Shown piece after piece: positions 16,514-25,224 of a DNA stretch of 64,000 nucleotides. Position 1 is the first letter of the stretch. Every line of letters begins with the position of its first letter. A program made the translations under genes and the position numbers. The notes below the pieces were generated by a model. It made no database searches. It had not been told where the DNA came from and was given only the letters and a program-made list of their open reading frames with translations. The stretch is taken from NCBI GenBank assembly GCA_900551435.1, contig URVW01000001.1:31113-95112 (forward strand). The letters run 5' to 3'. Source of the DNA: an uncultured Faecalibacterium sp. (GTDB lineage: Bacteria > Bacillota > Clostridia > Oscillospirales > Ruminococcaceae).

Positions 16514-18283
16514 ATGACGTTCAAAAAAACACTTCTTTCGTTTTGTGCCGTTGCTCTGGCGCTGGGCATCGCGCTGGCGGGCATCTGGTACAACTGCCAG
16601 CATCTTGCACTCCAAAACGGCGGCGTGCTGACTGCTGAGGCGGCCTCGTCCGGTGTGTTCCTGACCGGCTGGGAGGAGACTTCCCCCGGCAGATGGAAGT
16701 TCTCCTTCACCGCCGCACCGGAAGTCGGCGAACTGATCCTCTATCAGGCAAACAGCGCCGGGTTCCTTGCCGAGGAGCCACTCACCTCCCGGGACGACTC
16801 CAACGAGCTTTACGACCTTTCTCCCACCGCCGGTGGGACCATCACCCTTTGGGTCAACAGCTCCCGCACCCCGCAAAGCTGGGTCGTCAGCCGCCCGGTG
16901 GCCATGCGCGGCTTCCATTTCCGCACGACCCTGCAATGGATGGCGCTGACCGCGTTTTTCACCATCGCGGCGGTGGTCCTTGCGCTTTACTATTATAAGC
17001 ACCAGCGGGAGCTTGGCTATTTTCTGCTCTATCTCGCGGTGTTGATGGTCTGGGGCTTTTTTGTGTTCGTCTCGCCGCTGCACCGGGACGGCTGGCTCGG
17101 CCTGTTGATGCGGGTCTTTTTCTCTCTGACGGTCCTTGCCCCCATCTGGCTGTGTTCGGCCCTGACCGGCGTCGGCCCCAAGACCCAGCATCAAAAGCTT
17201 CTTTCCGTTGGGCTGACCATCGCCTATCTGCTGCTGACCCTCAATCCCCTGCCAAGGGTGCGGGCAGTCGGCCTGTTCAGCGGCATGATCTACTGCATGG
17301 GGCTGCTCCTCGCTGCCTATCTGGGCGGTTCGAACTCCGCCCTGCTTTTGCTGTTTCCCTGCACGGTAACGGTCGGCTTGCGGGTGTGGGTCATCCTGCC
17401 GGGAATGGACGTCCCGTTTTTCCCGGAATCTTATTGGTTCTATCTGCTCCGCTGCGCCCGCATTTACGATGTGCCCTTCACGCTCGGATGCATGACCTTC
17501 GTCTGCCGCCGATTCGCGCTGCAGTTCGACCGCACCGAACAGCTGGCTCAGGAGCTGGACCAGCGAGTCATCGAGCGGACCCGCGCCCTGACCGAAGAGA
17601 CTGAAGCCCGCAAGAGCATGATGCTGAACATCTTCCACGACCTGCGCAGTCCCCTGTTTGCCGTTTCGAGCGGGCTGGACACCCTCGAAGCAGCTCCCGA
17701 AGCCCTTCCGGCGCTGCTGCCCGCCCTTCAGCAGCGGATCGAATTTCTGCGGCGTCTGACCGAGGACCTCTTCCTTGCCGCCAAACTGGAACAGAAGCAG
17801 GTCATGCTCAACGAAGACCGCGTTTCTCTGAGCGAAGCCGCCATGGCGGTCTGCGAGAGCTGCCAAAGCGAGGCCGAAGCAAAAGGCGTCCAGTTCACCA
17901 CCTCGTTCGAAGCCGAACTGCCTGTCTGGGGCGACCAGATGCGGCTGCAGCAGATCTTGCAGAACCTTTTGACCAACGCCATCCACTACACCCCCGCCGG
18001 GGGCTGCATCACCCTGCGAAGCTTCACCGAAGGGACATCCGCCCTTGTCAGCGTGCAGGACACCGGCTGCGGCATCGCCCCCGAAGATCAGACCGCTGTG
18101 TTCGACCGCTACTTCCACACCACCGCCAACACCAAGCACGATTCCACCGGGCTGGGCCTGACCATCGCGCAGGAGCTGGCCCATCTACACCACGGCGAGA
18201 TCCTGCTGGAAAGCGAGGTCGGCAAAGGCAGCTGCTTCACCCTGAAGCTCCCGCTCCTCTCCGATGACGATTCCGAAAGCTGA
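16514..18283 (+). CDS. Sensor histidine kinase with extracytoplasmic domain and 7TM-like region
   Basis: Kinase of 589 residues. An N-terminal membrane anchor (about 6-28) is followed by a ~110-residue extracellular domain and then about seven membrane helices, a layout like 7TMR-DISM receptors. A short coiled coil (QELDQRVIERTRALTEETE) leads to the HisKA domain with FHDLRSPL and the HATPase_c domain with NLLTNAIHY, DTGCGIAPED and STGLGLTIA. AGGAGG precedes the ATG. Its partner is the divergently encoded OmpR-type regulator. No ligand can be deduced; regulation of respiration-like flavin reduction is a guess from position. Confidence 0.9.
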   Translation: MTFKKTLLSFCAVALALGIALAGIWYNCQHLALQNGGVLTAEAASSGVFLTGWEETSPGRWKFSFTAAPEVGELILYQANSAGFLAEEPLTSRDDSNELYDLSPTAGGTITLWVNSSRTPQSWVVSRPVAMRGFHFRTTLQWMALTAFFTIAAVVLALYYYKHQRELGYFLLYLAVLMVWGFFVFVSPLHRDGWLGLLMRVFFSLTVLAPIWLCSALTGVGPKTQHQKLLSVGLTIAYLLLTLNPLPRVRAVGLFSGMIYCMGLLLAAYLGGSNSALLLLFPCTVTVGLRVWVILPGMDVPFFPESYWFYLLRCARIYDVPFTLGCMTFVCRRFALQFDRTEQLAQELDQRVIERTRALTEETEARKSMMLNIFHDLRSPLFAVSSGLDTLEAAPEALPALLPALQQRIEFLRRLTEDLFLAAKLEQKQVMLNEDRVSLSEAAMAVCESCQSEAEAKGVQFTTSFEAELPVWGDQMRLQQILQNLLTNAIHYTPAGGCITLRSFTEGTSALVSVQDTGCGIAPEDQTAVFDRYFHTTANTKHDSTGLGLTIAQELAHLHHGEILLESEVGKGSCFTLKLPLLSDDDSES

Positions 18284-18303
18284 TCTTCCCCCAGCGCAAA
18301 CAA

Positions 18304-18344
18304 AGCCGCCCACGACCGTTTTACCAGTCGTGGGCGGCTTTTCA
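18304..18344 (+). terminator. Terminator, kinase gene (probably bidirectional)
   Basis: A 13-bp GC-rich stem (AGCCGCCCACGAC with its complement) followed by TTTT. It lies between convergent genes and can also serve rubrerythrin on the minus strand. Confidence 0.85.
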
Positions 18345-18370
18345 AATCTTAGGGATCAATGGTTTTGAGA

Positions 18371-18922
18371 TCAGACCTCGGTGTTGAAGTAACGCTTCAG
18401 CAGACCCTCGAAGCCGCGGCCGTGGCGGGCCTCGTCCTTTGCCATCTCATGAACGGTGTCGTGGATGGCGTCGAGGTTCAGAGCCTTTGCCTTCTTGGCA
18501 AGGTCCATCTTGCCGGCGCATGCGCCGCACTCGGCCTCAGCACGCATCATCAGGTTCTTCTTGGTGCTGTCGGTGACGACCTCACCCAGCAGCTCTGCGA
18601 AACGGGAAGCGTGATCTGCTTCCTCGTAAGCATAACGCTTGTAAGCCTCTGCGATCTCGGGGTAGCCCTCGCGCTCAGCCACACGAGCCATGGCCAGATA
18701 CATACCGACCTCGCTGCACTCACCCTCGAAGTTTGCGCGCAGACCATCGACGATCTCCTGAGGAACGCCCTCAGCCTTGCCGATGCCGACGACATGCTCG
18801 GTCACATAGGTGTTGCCGGTCTTTTCCACGAATGCGGAGGCGGGAGCCTTGCAGACGGGGCACTGTTCCGGGATGGAACCTTCAGCGATATAGCCACAAA
18901 CGGTGCAGACATACTTTTTCAT
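18371..18922 (-). CDS. Reverse rubrerythrin (rubredoxin domain first)
   Basis: Non-haem iron peroxidase of 183 residues that detoxifies H2O2 and O2 in anaerobes. The order is inverted relative to classical rubrerythrin: an N-terminal rubredoxin-like centre ([10 protein letters not shown] ... CPVCKAP, about residues 4-26) precedes the ferritin-like four-helix diiron domain with [20 protein letters not shown] and [15 protein letters not shown]. Start at 18922 has GGAGGT 8 nt upstream. A near-consensus promoter and an adjacent inverted repeat at 18997-19047 point to peroxide-type regulation. Confidence 0.95.
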   Translation of the reverse strand: MKKYVCTVCGYIAEGSIPEQCPVCKAPASAFVEKTGNTYVTEHVVGIGKAEGVPQEIVDGLRANFEGECSEVGMYLAMARVAEREGYPEIAEAYKRYAYEEADHASRFAELLGEVVTDSTKKNLMMRAEAECGACAGKMDLAKKAKALNLDAIHDTVHEMAKDEARHGRGFEGLLKRYFNTEV

Positions 18923-18996
18923 AACATAGACCTCCATAATTTTCTCAGTTATTCTCTTGGCAGCCTCTGGTACAGGCGGCCTTGGTTTCTGGGTCC

Positions 18997-19025
18997 ATTA
19001 TAGCAATGATTCCTAGGTTAGTCAA
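18997..19025 (-). promoter_or_regulatory. Promoter of reverse rubrerythrin
   Basis: Minus-strand TTGACT (19020-19025), 17-bp spacer, TATAAT (18997-19002). Confidence 0.8.
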
Positions 19026-19047
19026 GGATAATTTTAAGAATTATTCC
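19026..19047. promoter_or_regulatory. Fur/PerR-like inverted repeat
   Basis: GGATAATT and AATTATTCC arms around a 5-bp centre, directly abutting the -35 box. The AT-rich ATAATT..AATTAT pattern resembles Fur-family boxes; PerR control of rubrerythrins is known in clostridia. The exact regulator is inferred. Confidence 0.5.
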
Positions 19048-19062
19048 TATTTAACAGTTTGT

Positions 19063-20424
19063 TTACACCTGCAGGTTGCCGCTGGCCGGAGCGTCTGCGC
19101 CGTCGGCTGCATCGAACTCATAATCGTTGCCGGGGAGGATGGCGTTCAGCAGGATGCCGACGATGGCAGCGATGGCCAGACCGGACAGGTTGATGGACAC
19201 GCTGCCCACCATAAAGGTCAGGCCGCCCACCGAGTTGAAGCCCAGCGCAGACACCAGAATAACGGCGGCAACGATCAGGTTGCGGCTGTTGGTGAAGTCC
19301 ACGCGGTTCTCGACCACGTTGCGGACACCGATGGCGGAGATCATACCGTACAGCACGAAGCTGATGCCGCCGATGATGCCGGTGGGGATGGTGTTGATGA
19401 CCGCCTCAAACTTGGGGCTGAAGCTCAGGATGATGGCCATCACCGCAGCAATGCGAATGACCAGCGGGTCATAGATGCGGCTCAGAGCCAGAACGCCGGT
19501 GTTCTCGCCGTAGGTCGTGTTGGCCGGACCGCCCAGCAGACCCGCCATAGCCGTTGCCAGACCGTCACCCATCAGAGTGCGGTTCAGGCCCGGGTCGTTG
19601 ATATAGTTGTGACCGACGGTCGCGCTGATGGCGGCGATATCGCCGACGTGCTCCATCATCGTGGCCAGTGCGATGGGCAGGATGGTGAAGAGGGCGCTGA
19701 TGAACTCCGGGCTACCGTCAATGGCGAACAGACCCATGGCGTCCTTGTGCAGGGGGATGCCGAACCAGTCGGCAGCAGCAATGGCCTGAAAATCGACCGC
19801 ACCGGTCACGAGGGCCACCGCGTAGGAGACCAACACGCCGATGAGGATGGGCAGGATCTTGACCATGCCCTTGCCCCAGATGTTGCAGACGATGACCGTG
19901 CCCAGCGCCACAAAGGCCAGCAGCCAGTTGGATTCACAGTTGGTGATGGCAGAAGGAGCCAGGATCAGGCCGATGGAGATGATGATGGGGCCGGTGACCA
20001 CCGGCGGGAAGAACTTCATGATGCGGCGGATGCCGAAGGTGGAGATCAGGAAGCTGACCACCAGATACAGCACGCCGGAGAAGGCCACGCCTGCACAGGC
20101 GTAAGGCAGCATCTTGGTGTTGGCGACGGTCAGGTTGCCGTTGGCGTCTGCCAGCATGGGGGCCACGATGGAAAAGCCGCCCAGATAGGCGAAGGACGAG
20201 CCGAGGAAGGCCGGGACCTTGCCCTTGGTCATCAGATGGAACAGCAGCGTGCCCAGACCCGCACACAGCAGGGTGGTGGAAACGCTCAGACCCGTCAGCA
20301 GCGGGACCAGAACCGTTGCACCGAACATGGCGAACATGTGCTGCACGCCGAGGATCAGCATCCGGCCCGTGCCAAGCTGGCGCGCGTCGTAAATGCCCTT
20401 GGAGTAGTCGATCTTTTCACTCAT
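19063..20424 (-). CDS. uraA: Uracil/xanthine permease, NCS2 family
   Basis: Proton-coupled nucleobase transporter of 453 residues with about 14 hydrophobic segments. The NCS2 signature appears in TMMEHVGDIAAISATVG (the substrate-binding Glu is in the MEH triplet) and in GGPANTTYGENTGVLALSRIYDP. HMFAMFGATVLVPLLTG near the N-terminus and the overall pattern fit uracil permeases better than xanthine permeases. Start at 20424 follows AAAGGAGG. A terminator-like hairpin in the leader suggests attenuation. Confidence 0.93.
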   Translation of the reverse strand: MSEKIDYSKGIYDARQLGTGRMLILGVQHMFAMFGATVLVPLLTGLSVSTTLLCAGLGTLLFHLMTKGKVPAFLGSSFAYLGGFSIVAPMLADANGNLTVANTKMLPYACAGVAFSGVLYLVVSFLISTFGIRRIMKFFPPVVTGPIIISIGLILAPSAITNCESNWLLAFVALGTVIVCNIWGKGMVKILPILIGVLVSYAVALVTGAVDFQAIAAADWFGIPLHKDAMGLFAIDGSPEFISALFTILPIALATMMEHVGDIAAISATVGHNYINDPGLNRTLMGDGLATAMAGLLGGPANTTYGENTGVLALSRIYDPLVIRIAAVMAIILSFSPKFEAVINTIPTGIIGGISFVLYGMISAIGVRNVVENRVDFTNSRNLIVAAVILVSALGFNSVGGLTFMVGSVSINLSGLAIAAIVGILLNAILPGNDYEFDAADGADAPASGNLQV

Positions 20425-20452
20425 AAAAGAATCCTCCTTTGGTATCATGCCC

Positions 20453-20491
20453 AAAAAAAGAGGCATTGCCGCACAAAAGCGACAGTGCCTC
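20453..20491 (-). terminator. Attenuator-like terminator in the uraA leader
   Basis: Minus-strand GAGGCACTGTCGC / GCGGCAATGCCTC stem followed by seven T residues, ending about 30 bp before the uraA ATG and about 100 nt after the promoter. No gene precedes it on this strand, so premature termination control of uraA is the natural reading (in Firmicutes often by PyrR). A PyrR loop is not clearly seen. Confidence 0.7.
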
Positions 20492-20592
20492 AAAATTCAG
20501 GACGAAAATGAAATCGAAACGGAAAAGCAGACAGCGTGCTCCGCAACGTCGAACGACTCATTCTGCTCTCCCCTTCCTCTCGAACTTTATAA

Positions 20593-20621
20593 AGTATACC
20601 AGAAACCGCCCATTTTCGCAA
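20593..20621 (-). promoter_or_regulatory. Promoter of uraA
   Basis: Minus-strand TTGCGA (20616-20621), 17-bp spacer, TATACT (20593-20598). Confidence 0.65.
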
Positions 20622-20776
20622 CCAGTTTTTCATTTTTGGGCAGACTCGCCAAATCTGCTTTCTTTTTTCAGGGTTTCCCTGCCCTGCGGCACTTTTTGCC
20701 GCCGCATCTTGAAATCCGGCCGATGGCGCACTATAATAGTACCGATTCTATGGATTGTCATACTGGAAGGAGATTT

Positions 20777-21904
20777 ATGGTCTATCTGGATTATTCTGCC
20801 AACACGCCGGTCGATCCCCGGGTGCTGGAACGCTTCTGCGAGGTCGAACGCCGGTGCATCGGCAACGCAAACTCTCATCATCAGGCCGGAACTGCCGCCA
20901 AGGCAGAGATCGACGCGGCCACCATCCGCATCGCGGAGCTGCTCGGCGTGCAGCCCGCAGAGATCATCTATACGTCCGGCGCCAGCGAGTCCAACAACTT
21001 TGCGCTCAAGGGGCTGGCGCGGCTCTCCCGCCATGTGGGCAAGCATATCATCTCGACCCCGCTGGAACATTCGTCGGTCAGCGGGACGTTGACCGCTCTG
21101 CAGGAGCAGGGCTATGAGATCGACCTGCTGGACATCAAGCGGGACGGGACCATCGATCTCGACCATCTGCGGGAGCTGCTCCGTCCAGACACCATCGCTG
21201 TAGCGGTCACCCTCGTGGACAGCGAGCTGGGCGTGGTCCAGCCGGTGCACGAGATCGCCGAAATTTTGAAGGCCTACCCCAACTGCCATCTGCATGTGGA
21301 CGCCACACAGGCCGTGGGCAAACTTCCTGTCTCATTTGAGGGCGTGGACACCATGAGCCTGACGGCTCACAAATTCTACGGCCTGAACGGCATCGGGCTT
21401 CTGCTCAAGCGGCGGAATCTGGCTTTGGAACCGCTCATCCACGGCGGTGAGAGCACAACCATCTACCGCAGCGGCACGCCGACTGTCGCGCTGGCGTCTT
21501 CCCTCGCCTGTGCGCTGGAACTGGCCATTCAGGAGCTTCCGGAGCGCTCTGCACACGTCCAGAAACTGAACGCAAAACTTCGCGAAGCCCTCAGCCGCCA
21601 TCCGGAAGTCCGTATCAACAGCCCGGAAAACGCCATCCCCCACATCCTGAACCTGAGCGTTCAGAACGTGAAAGGCACGGTCTTTCAGCGGGAGCTGGAC
21701 GCGCAAGGCGTCTGCGTCTCGGTCAAGTCGGCGTGTTCCTCGGACGGTCTGCCGTCCCGCGCTGTGTTCGCGGTCAGCCGCGACCGCCGCAATGCGCTTT
21801 CGTCGTGGCGCATCAGCCTGAGCCACTTGACCACCGAAGAAGAGATTCAGGAATTTTTACAGGCATTTGATGTCTGCTGCCGTCAGCTGACCTCGGTGCA
21901 TTGA
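20777..21904 (+). CDS. Cysteine desulfurase (NifS/IscS family)
   Basis: PLP enzyme of 375 residues that removes sulfur from L-cysteine as a protein-bound persulfide. It begins MVYLDYSANTPVD, a standard start for the family. The PLP lysine is in SLTAHKFYGLNG (near 195) and the persulfide cysteine in VKSACSSDGLPSRA (near 318). The open frame extends far upstream, but GGAAGGAGA sits 4 nt before the ATG at 20777. The next gene, 19 bp on, encodes a TtcA-like tRNA thiolase, so sulfur is probably delivered to tRNA 2-thiocytidine synthesis. Confidence 0.92.
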   Translation: MVYLDYSANTPVDPRVLERFCEVERRCIGNANSHHQAGTAAKAEIDAATIRIAELLGVQPAEIIYTSGASESNNFALKGLARLSRHVGKHIISTPLEHSSVSGTLTALQEQGYEIDLLDIKRDGTIDLDHLRELLRPDTIAVAVTLVDSELGVVQPVHEIAEILKAYPNCHLHVDATQAVGKLPVSFEGVDTMSLTAHKFYGLNGIGLLLKRRNLALEPLIHGGESTTIYRSGTPTVALASSLACALELAIQELPERSAHVQKLNAKLREALSRHPEVRINSPENAIPHILNLSVQNVKGTVFQRELDAQGVCVSVKSACSSDGLPSRAVFAVSRDRRNALSSWRISLSHLTTEEEIQEFLQAFDVCCRQLTSVH

Positions 21905-21923
21905 ACCAAGCCAAGGAGAATTT

Positions 21924-22793
21924 ATGAAGCGAGAACTCGAACCCTATCAGATGATCGAACGCAGCATCATCAAAAAATACCGAAAAGAACTCTGGACCCC
22001 CTTCATCGTGGCCGTCAAGCGGTACGAGCTGATCCAAGCCGGGGACAAGATCGCCGTCTGCATCTCGGGCGGCAAGGACTCCATGCTGATGGCCAAGCTG
22101 ATGCAGGAGCTGCAAAAGCACAGCGATGTTCCCTTTGAACTGGTCTTTCTCGTAATGGACCCCGGCTACAATGAGATCAACCGCCAGAAGATCGAGTCCA
22201 ACGCCGAACTGCTGCACATCCCGGTGACCATCTTCGAGAGCAACATCTTCTCGGTGGCAAACAACACCGACAAGAACCCCTGTTACCTCTGCGCCCGGAT
22301 GCGCCGCGGTCACCTGTACAGCAAGGCCAAGGAACTGGGCTGCAATAAAATCGCGCTGGGCCACCACTTCAACGACGTCATCGAGACGACCGTGATGAGC
22401 ATGTTCTACGGCTCCCAGCTGCAGGCCATGCCGCCCAAACTGCACAGCACCAGCTTCCCCGGCATGACCCTCATCCGCCCGATGTACTGCATCCGCGAAG
22501 AGGACATCCTCGCATGGAAGCGCTACAACGACCTTGAGTTCATCCAGTGCGCCTGCCGTTTCACCGAAAACTGCACCATGTGCGACAATGGCGGCGGCGG
22601 TTCCAAGCGGCAGGAAACGAAAATTCTGCTCCGCCGTCTCAAGCGCGACAATCCCAACATCGAAAACAGCATCTTCCGCAGCATCCACGCGGTCGCGCTC
22701 GACACGATGCCGGGTTATAAATCCGAGGGCGTTGAGCACAGCTTCTTGGAGCGGTTCAATGCGATGGAAGCTGATGAAAAAGCAGAAGATTGA
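21924..22793 (+). CDS. TtcA-like tRNA 2-thiocytidine biosynthesis protein
   Basis: ATP-pyrophosphatase-type tRNA thiolase of 289 residues. The PP-loop ICISGGKDSMLMAKL activates the target base; CYLCARMRRGHLY gives the CxxC pair and a third conserved Cys follows in FIQCACRFTENC, the arrangement that holds a [4Fe-4S] cluster in TtcA/TtuA. HHFNDVIETTVMSMFYG is a family signature. Tightly linked to the cysteine desulfurase, which supplies persulfide. TtcA proper modifies C32; a related target cannot be excluded. Confidence 0.9.
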   Translation: MKRELEPYQMIERSIIKKYRKELWTPFIVAVKRYELIQAGDKIAVCISGGKDSMLMAKLMQELQKHSDVPFELVFLVMDPGYNEINRQKIESNAELLHIPVTIFESNIFSVANNTDKNPCYLCARMRRGHLYSKAKELGCNKIALGHHFNDVIETTVMSMFYGSQLQAMPPKLHSTSFPGMTLIRPMYCIREEDILAWKRYNDLEFIQCACRFTENCTMCDNGGGGSKRQETKILLRRLKRDNPNIENSIFRSIHAVALDTMPGYKSEGVEHSFLERFNAMEADEKAED

Positions 22794-22862
22794 GTGTGTC
22801 CGCTCTATAGGATCATCTCTACCCTGCTGGAAATTTTGAAATCATTGGTGCAGACGCCTAAC

Positions 22863-22906
22863 AAAAAAGAGAGTCGATTCCAAACCGAATCAACTCTCTC
22901 TTTTTT
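22863..22906 (+). terminator. Terminator after the TtcA-like gene
   Basis: Long near-perfect hairpin (AAAAAAGAGAGT ... ACTCTCTCTTTTTT) ending directly at the left attachment repeat. Confidence 0.88.
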
Positions 22907-22962
22907 ATGCCGCCGACGGGGGTCGAACCCGTACTCTGTCTCCAGAAAGGGATTTTAAGTCC
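22907..22962 (-). repeat. Left attachment repeat (attL): 3' part of tRNA-Leu
   Basis: A 56-bp exact copy of the 3' two thirds of the tRNA-Leu(UAA) gene at 34668-34723. It includes the T arm, variable arm and anticodon but not the 5' acceptor strand or D arm, so it is not a working tRNA. It marks the left end of the integrated element. Confidence 0.92.
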
Positions 22963-23286
22963 GCGCAGCAGCGCAAGATTCCAAAAATCCAATTTCTCGT
23001 CGTTTGTACGTTGTATTTTTTACTCTGTGTGGGATTTTTGCCCAGTGAACGAGCGGGATTTCTCTGTTTTGTGTTCGTACATTGGTATCATATCACAGTC
23101 GCAAAATTTCGTCAAACGATTATCTGTTGTTAAAGTGAACTTTTCAAACCCAAGGCAGTATCGCCCATCCCGGCGGTGCTGCTTTTTTAGTTTAACTTTT
23201 TAATATTTTCCGCCATATTATCAACATATAGTTGTTCTTTTTGAATTCAAAAGTTTACTTTTTATAGTTAAAAGCAGAATTTACAT
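22963..23286. other. Left arm of the element, non-coding
   Basis: About 320 bp without a supported gene, becoming strongly AT-rich to the right. It contains one terminator-like hairpin (23155-23188) and, further right, the promoter of the first cargo gene. Confidence 0.5.
23155..23188 (+). terminator. Terminator without an upstream gene
   Basis: GCAG..CGCC stem closing with GGCG..CTGC, followed by six T residues on the plus strand. No open frame precedes it inside the element, so it may end a small RNA or incoming transcripts. Confidence 0.6.
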
Positions 23287-23315
23287 TTGAAATTAACAAC
23301 GAAATGTGGTATAAT
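23287..23315 (+). promoter_or_regulatory. Promoter of the DUF5659-helicase unit
   Basis: TTGAAA (23287-23292), 17-bp spacer, TATAAT (23310-23315), about 60 bp before the first ATG. Confidence 0.75.
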
Positions 23316-23377
23316 AAAATCAAAGAAAGGCCGTATCAGGCCGTCATACTAACAGAAAACACAGGAGGAATTATACT

Positions 23378-23590
23378 ATGAGCACAAATGTACAAACACC
23401 CCGCGATATCATCGTTATCTACTCGCCACGCATGGCTGGATACCTGATGTTGAGGGGCTTTTATCTTGTCGGCGTCCAACCAAATCTCAAGCGACCGGGT
23501 AAAAACTGCTTCTCGTTCTTCGCTTCTCAGATGCTCAAGGAAGCCATGGAAGACTATCTGAACCACAAAGAAGAGCTGGAAAAGCTCTAA
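23378..23590 (+). CDS. Small protein, DUF5659-like
   Basis: Protein of 70 residues with strong AGGAGG site. The pattern YSPRMAGYLMLRGFYLVGVQPN followed by KNCFSFFASQMLKEAMEDYL resembles the DUF5659 family of Firmicute mobile elements, whose role is unknown. First gene of a two-gene unit with the helicase, 14 bp upstream of it. No catalytic motif is apparent. The family call is from memory of its pattern and should be checked. Confidence 0.65.
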   Translation: MSTNVQTPRDIIVIYSPRMAGYLMLRGFYLVGVQPNLKRPGKNCFSFFASQMLKEAMEDYLNHKEELEKL

Positions 23591-23604
23591 TCGGAGGTGG
23601 ACAG

Positions 23605-25224
23605 ATGAGTAATGAGACAATGACTGCCGCACTGGTTCCCGCTATGGCATCACAGGAAACCCAGCAACCCGCCGGGATGACCTATGTATCTGATATCATT
23701 GGAGAAGCCTATAAGGGGTGGGAGAATGGTCGTGTGATATTTGACTGTGGTACGGGACGCGGCAAAAATGAATTTATCATCCGAAAGCTGGCAGACTATG
23801 CAATCGACCGAATGTCAGAAGGCGATACCAACCATAAAATCCTCTATCTCTGCCCGTTGAATGCGCTCTATGCTGATATGATGAACCGGCGGCGTGAAGC
23901 AGTTGTGGCGACATTTGGCGAAGAGATGGCCGATGAATGGGATGTGTATGAAGATGTTTTGGAGATTCAGACCTACCAGCACATCGAAACTCTCCGCAGG
24001 AATAACCCGGCGGCATTGGAAAAGTATATGGCACAGTTCAAGGTGATTGTCGCTGATGAATGCCACTACTTCACTGATTTTTCGTCCTACAACATCAATA
24101 CCTGTCTATCGCTGGAAGTGTTGCAGAGTGCCGAAGCTGACCATGTAGTTATCTATATGAGCGCAACAGGCGAACAGACGTACAAACTGCTGGATGATGC
24201 TTCAAAGACGCCAGAAAACCGCATCTATAAGTTGGCGCAGGATTACAGACATATCAAGCAGAAATACTTCTATGCGAGAGAAAATCTGGTCATGATGCTA
24301 AAAAATCTCCCGCCCGATGAAAAAGCCGTTATCTTCGTATCGTCTGGGGAAGATTTGCTCAAGATGAAGAAGATATTCGGAGATGAAGCCGCGTATTACT
24401 GCTCCGAGAATAATCCAAGGTTCGGCAGTCAGTTCGACAGGCTGACCGACTGCATCGAAAACAGACAGCTCAAAAAGCGATTTCTGTTCACAACAAAGGC
24501 ATTTGGTGTGGGTGTCGAAATCAAAGACCGCACAGTGAAGCACCTCTATATCGACCAATGGAAGCCGATTGATATCATCCAGTCCGTAGGTCGAAAGCGT
24601 CCACTTGATGCCGACGACACTTGTACTGTCTATTTCCGTGACTGGGATGCCGACTGGTATCACGGCGGATTGAAGAAGTTCAAGGCCATCGTCGAAGAAG
24701 AGCTGAAGCCTGTGTTGGCCTATCTCGCAGGGCCAGAAACATTCGAGAAATACCGAAACAGTGGGACACCTGATAGCATCAACCAGAAAATCGAGAAGAG
24801 CAAAATCATGAAATTCGACAATGCAAAAGGCGAATACCGCGTGAATCCGCTTGGCGTCCGACAATTAAAACAAGAAATGGAGATGTTAGAACAAATGATG
24901 AACGCTGATGATAGCTACAAGAAATACTTTGCGAGCTATGTGCCAGAGCTGATAAAGGGCGTACAGCAATATCGAGTCGATGTGTTAGTAGACTGGATAA
25001 AAACGCATCTGAACCAGCCAATGCCAAAAGAAGAGATGTATGCAGATATCATGCTCTCGAAAGTATTCATAGAGTACAAAGGTCGTCCAATGGGACAAGA
25101 ATTATTAAATCGTAAACTTCAAATCTATGGCGTCAAAATTATTAGTGTCAAAAATCGAAAACGTGGAAACGACTATCAGAAAACATTCTGGGAGTTAGTC
25201 CGAATTGACACGGGTTGCGTCTAA
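23605..25224 (+). CDS. Superfamily 2 (DEAD/DEAH-type) helicase
   Basis: Protein of 539 residues with the SF2 motor layout. Motif I reads DCGTGRGKNEF with Asn where Ser or Thr is normal, motif II is VIVADECHYF, motif III YMSATG, motif V KAFGVGVEIKD and motif VI IIQSVGRKRP. The C-terminal ~170 residues are an unassigned, helical accessory domain. A role in element replication or DNA processing is plausible. The Walker A substitution could lower ATP hydrolysis. GGAGGTGG precedes the ATG. It is the largest gene of the element. Confidence 0.85.
   Translation: MSNETMTAALVPAMASQETQQPAGMTYVSDIIGEAYKGWENGRVIFDCGTGRGKNEFIIRKLADYAIDRMSEGDTNHKILYLCPLNALYADMMNRRREAVVATFGEEMADEWDVYEDVLEIQTYQHIETLRRNNPAALEKYMAQFKVIVADECHYFTDFSSYNINTCLSLEVLQSAEADHVVIYMSATGEQTYKLLDDASKTPENRIYKLAQDYRHIKQKYFYARENLVMMLKNLPPDEKAVIFVSSGEDLLKMKKIFGDEAAYYCSENNPRFGSQFDRLTDCIENRQLKKRFLFTTKAFGVGVEIKDRTVKHLYIDQWKPIDIIQSVGRKRPLDADDTCTVYFRDWDADWYHGGLKKFKAIVEEELKPVLAYLAGPETFEKYRNSGTPDSINQKIEKSKIMKFDNAKGEYRVNPLGVRQLKQEMEMLEQMMNADDSYKKYFASYVPELIKGVQQYRVDVLVDWIKTHLNQPMPKEEMYADIMLSKVFIEYKGRPMGQELLNRKLQIYGVKIISVKNRKRGNDYQKTFWELVRIDTGCV

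Noticed and set aside
18982..20511. 509-codon plus-strand frame opposite uraA
   Set aside because: Composition is His/Asp/Gln/Ala-rich as expected from an antisense shadow of a GC-rich membrane-protein gene; the other strand gives a clear permease.
20492..20592. PyrR-binding loop in the uraA leader
   Set aside because: A partial match to the PyrR loop exists near the 5' end (TTCGAGAGG) but needs a gap; too weak to call.
22907..22962. Functional second tRNA-Leu
   Set aside because: It lacks the 5' acceptor strand and D arm; it is only the duplicated attachment segment.
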